A stretch of 21,141 nt of DNA. Source: an uncultured Oscillibacter sp. (GTDB taxonomy: Bacteria > Bacillota > Clostridia > Oscillospirales > Oscillospiraceae). The stretch covers positions 1-21,141 of the forward strand of contig CAJUOD010000048.1 in NCBI GenBank assembly GCA_910587875.1. The letters run 5' to 3'. The notes beneath the pieces were generated by a model. The model was given only the letters and a program-made list of their open reading frames with translations. It did no database searches and had not been told where the DNA came from. Position numbers and translations under genes: made by a program. Below, piece after piece: positions 19,831 to 21,141 of this stretch (the stretch's first letter is position 1; each line of letters begins with the position of its first letter).

Positions 19831-20985
19831 TTACATCATCTGTTCCATAAATGCTCCCATCTTTTCCGCCGCTTCATCCTGTGCTTGCCGTGTGGCGTGG
19901 GTGTAGGTGCGGAGGGTGAAGCCGGCGTCGTAGTGCCCCAGCATACTGCTGACGGTTTTCACGTCCACACCGTTTTGCAGTGCCATTGTCGCGAAGGTAT
20001 GACGTAAGTCGTAGAAGCGGATGTGTTCCAGTCCCGCGTCCTTTAGAATTTTCTTGTGAAGATTTACTACCGAGTCAGGGTGGTACATCTCTTCTCCCGT
20101 TTTCGGCGAGGGGAACATGTATGGATTATCTGGGTGTTTTTCATGCTCCTGTATGAGTAGGTCCACCGCCTCTTGAGGAATGGATATCCGGCGGACAGAT
20201 GTTTCGGTCTTTGGCCGACTAATAGTGATTTCTCCATTTCTTACCGCCGCTTGTTTGCTGACAGAGATGGTGCGGCTTGCTGTATCAAGGTCATCCCAGC
20301 GGAGCGCGACCAGTTCGCCCTTCCGCAGTCCACTGACCAGTTCCAGGTAGAACATCGGCAGGACGCCGCGCTTATCCGCCGCCTGGAGATAAGCACCCAT
20401 ATCCTCCGGGTGGAGAATTTTCATCTCCTGCTTCACCAGCTTGGGGATGATACAATCCTCGGTGGGGTTGCGGAGGATGAGCCGCTCTTTCGCCGCCCGG
20501 TCAAGGGCGTTGTGCAACATCATGTGGATGCCTCGGACGGTGGCGTTACTCAGACCTGGATTCTTGGATTTCTGCACCTCCCGTAGCCGCCCATTTTCTT
20601 GTAAGTCCCGGTAGAGTTTCTGGATGTCCCTGCTGGTCAGCCGGTTCAATTTAATTTCGCCGATTCTGGGAATGACGTGCTGTTCAATGCTGCGGCGATA
20701 GTATTCAGCGGTGGATGGCCGGACGTTGGGCTTGGAGTAGAGCTCGTACCATGTCCGGAGCCACGAGGCCACTGTATAGTCATCTGTGCGGATCATATCG
20801 ACCTGCTGAGCCTGTTCTACCGCCGCCTTCAGTTTTCCCTTGGCTTCAGCCTGGGTCTTGCCCAGCACGTTTTTGACAATACGTTTGCCTGTATCGGGAT
20901 TGTATCCGGCAGTGTAACGCCCCTCCCAACGACCATCACTTCGCTTGCGGATATTTCCCTCGCCGTTCGCTCTACGCTTTGCCAC
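19831..20985 (-). CDS. Tyrosine recombinase / phage-type integrase
   Basis: A 384-residue site-specific recombinase. The N-terminal part (about 8-45, GNIRKRSDGRWEGRYTAGY) is the AP2-like arm-binding domain of Firmicute phage/ICE integrases. Residues about 68-170 form the SAM-like core-binding domain, and about 190-375 the catalytic domain. Catalytic residues visible are R221 (SGLRKGELVALRW), K259 (RPKTETSVR), R328 in FYDLRHTFAT, H351 (LGHYD) and nucleophile Y361 (RTYTHAT). The box II His is replaced by Y325. GTG 20985 is the start, behind AAAGGAGG. The gene points toward tRNA-Thr, as is usual for an element integrated there. It overlaps the end of the upstream ORF by 14 nt. Confidence 0.95.
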   Translation of the reverse strand: MAKRRANGEGNIRKRSDGRWEGRYTAGYNPDTGKRIVKNVLGKTQAEAKGKLKAAVEQAQQVDMIRTDDYTVASWLRTWYELYSKPNVRPSTAEYYRRSIEQHVIPRIGEIKLNRLTSRDIQKLYRDLQENGRLREVQKSKNPGLSNATVRGIHMMLHNALDRAAKERLILRNPTEDCIIPKLVKQEMKILHPEDMGAYLQAADKRGVLPMFYLELVSGLRKGELVALRWDDLDTASRTISVSKQAAVRNGEITISRPKTETSVRRISIPQEAVDLLIQEHEKHPDNPYMFPSPKTGEEMYHPDSVVNLHKKILKDAGLEHIRFYDLRHTFATMALQNGVDVKTVSSMLGHYDAGFTLRTYTHATRQAQDEAAEKMGAFMEQMM

Positions 20986-21141
20986 AGCAATCCCTCCTTT
21001 CCTCCGCCCGAACTTCTTCGTCTCTGGCGAAGGAATAGGGCTTCAACTCACCGGCGATTCCAAGGGCCACTTGGAAGCCCGCCGCGAAACTTGCCAGTGT
21101 GGTTTCCTCCAACAGAGCCGCTTGCAGATCTACCAGACTGA
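20972..21141 (-). CDS. Partial ORF upstream of the integrase, unknown (possibly DUF6809-like)
   Basis: An open minus-strand frame enters from the right edge and ends at TAG 20972-20974, giving 55 readable residues. It reads SLVDLQAALLEETTLASFAAG then FQVALGIAGELKPYSFARD and a charged, Cys-containing tail. The helical GFQVALGIAGE stretch resembles small helical proteins of the DUF6809 type often found beside Firmicute integrases; I am not sure of that. The stop overlaps the integrase start by 14 nt, and the integrase Shine-Dalgarno lies inside this ORF, consistent with translational coupling. The start codon is outside the window. Confidence 0.5.
   Translation of the reverse strand, partial: SLVDLQAALLEETTLASFAAGFQVALGIAGELKPYSFARDEEVRAEERRDCCGKA

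Larger units (their letters stand above)
19590..21141. mobile_element. Left end of an integrative element at tRNA-Thr
   Basis: From the tRNA 3' end rightwards, base composition drops relative to the flanking chromosome and the content changes to repeats, a tyrosine integrase and a small overlapping ORF. No right end, replication, transfer or capsid gene is visible, so prophage, ICE and satellite remain possible. It runs off the window. Confidence 0.65.

Overview
The window looks like a contig from a high-GC gut Firmicute, most likely an Oscillospiraceae/Clostridia relative of the Flavonifractor-Lawsonibacter type. This is inferred from strong AAGGAGG ribosome-binding sites, GC-rich coding DNA, a ThiT/TPP-riboswitch unit, carbohydrate ABC operons without their own ATPase, and a Firmicute-type integrase. 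No species-level marker is present. Bases 1-26 are not genomic: they match the end of the Illumina TruSeq adapter plus a second partial copy, so the true left edge of the contig is about base 27.

Layout. (1) 27-3692, minus strand: a galactoside unit, a GPH-family sugar:cation symporter followed by a GH36 alpha-galactosidase cut only at its last residues by the contig end. (2) 3693-4540: a regulatory stretch and a self-contained plus-strand unit (17-bp-spaced promoter, hairpin leader, 61-residue unknown protein, terminator). (3) 4554-10276: a sialic-acid region. A minus-strand SGNH esterase diverges from a plus-strand operon encoding a lipoprotein sugar-binding protein, two ABC permeases, a NanQ/YhcH-type anomerase and a NanA-type N-acetylneuraminate lyase. 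The operon has a consensus promoter, a hairpin at the transcription start and a strong terminator between the binding protein and the permeases. (4) 10303-11212, minus: thiamine ECF component ThiT behind a TPP riboswitch with its terminator and promoter. (5) 11317-13361, plus: a MoxR-type AAA ATPase and its VWA (CoxE-like) partner. (6) 13389-16508, minus: a 1020-residue chimera with flagellin-like ends and a beta-solenoid middle, with a SigD-like -10 element upstream. (7) 16591-18817, minus: a tRNA-modification operon, mnmA, a 118-residue protein with a cysteine-rich N-terminus, and tcdA. (8) 18850-19440: gene-free DNA holding three tandem DnaA-box-like 9-mers and a tRNA promoter. (9) 19445-19625: a truncated 5' half of tRNA-Thr, then an intact tRNA-Thr(CGU) and a terminator. 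(10) 19590-21141: the left end of an integrative element with a tyrosine recombinase and a partial small ORF, continuing off the right edge.

How it fits together: the left 10 kb is a host-glycan and plant-galactoside foraging region (alpha-galactosides and sialic acid), both typical gut substrates. The middle holds housekeeping and surface functions. The right end is an island inserted next to a tRNA. The most unusual items are the flagellin/beta-solenoid chimera with a SigD-like element, the 61-residue orphan with a possible leader switch, the duplicated tRNA half, and the tandem DnaA-box-like cluster.
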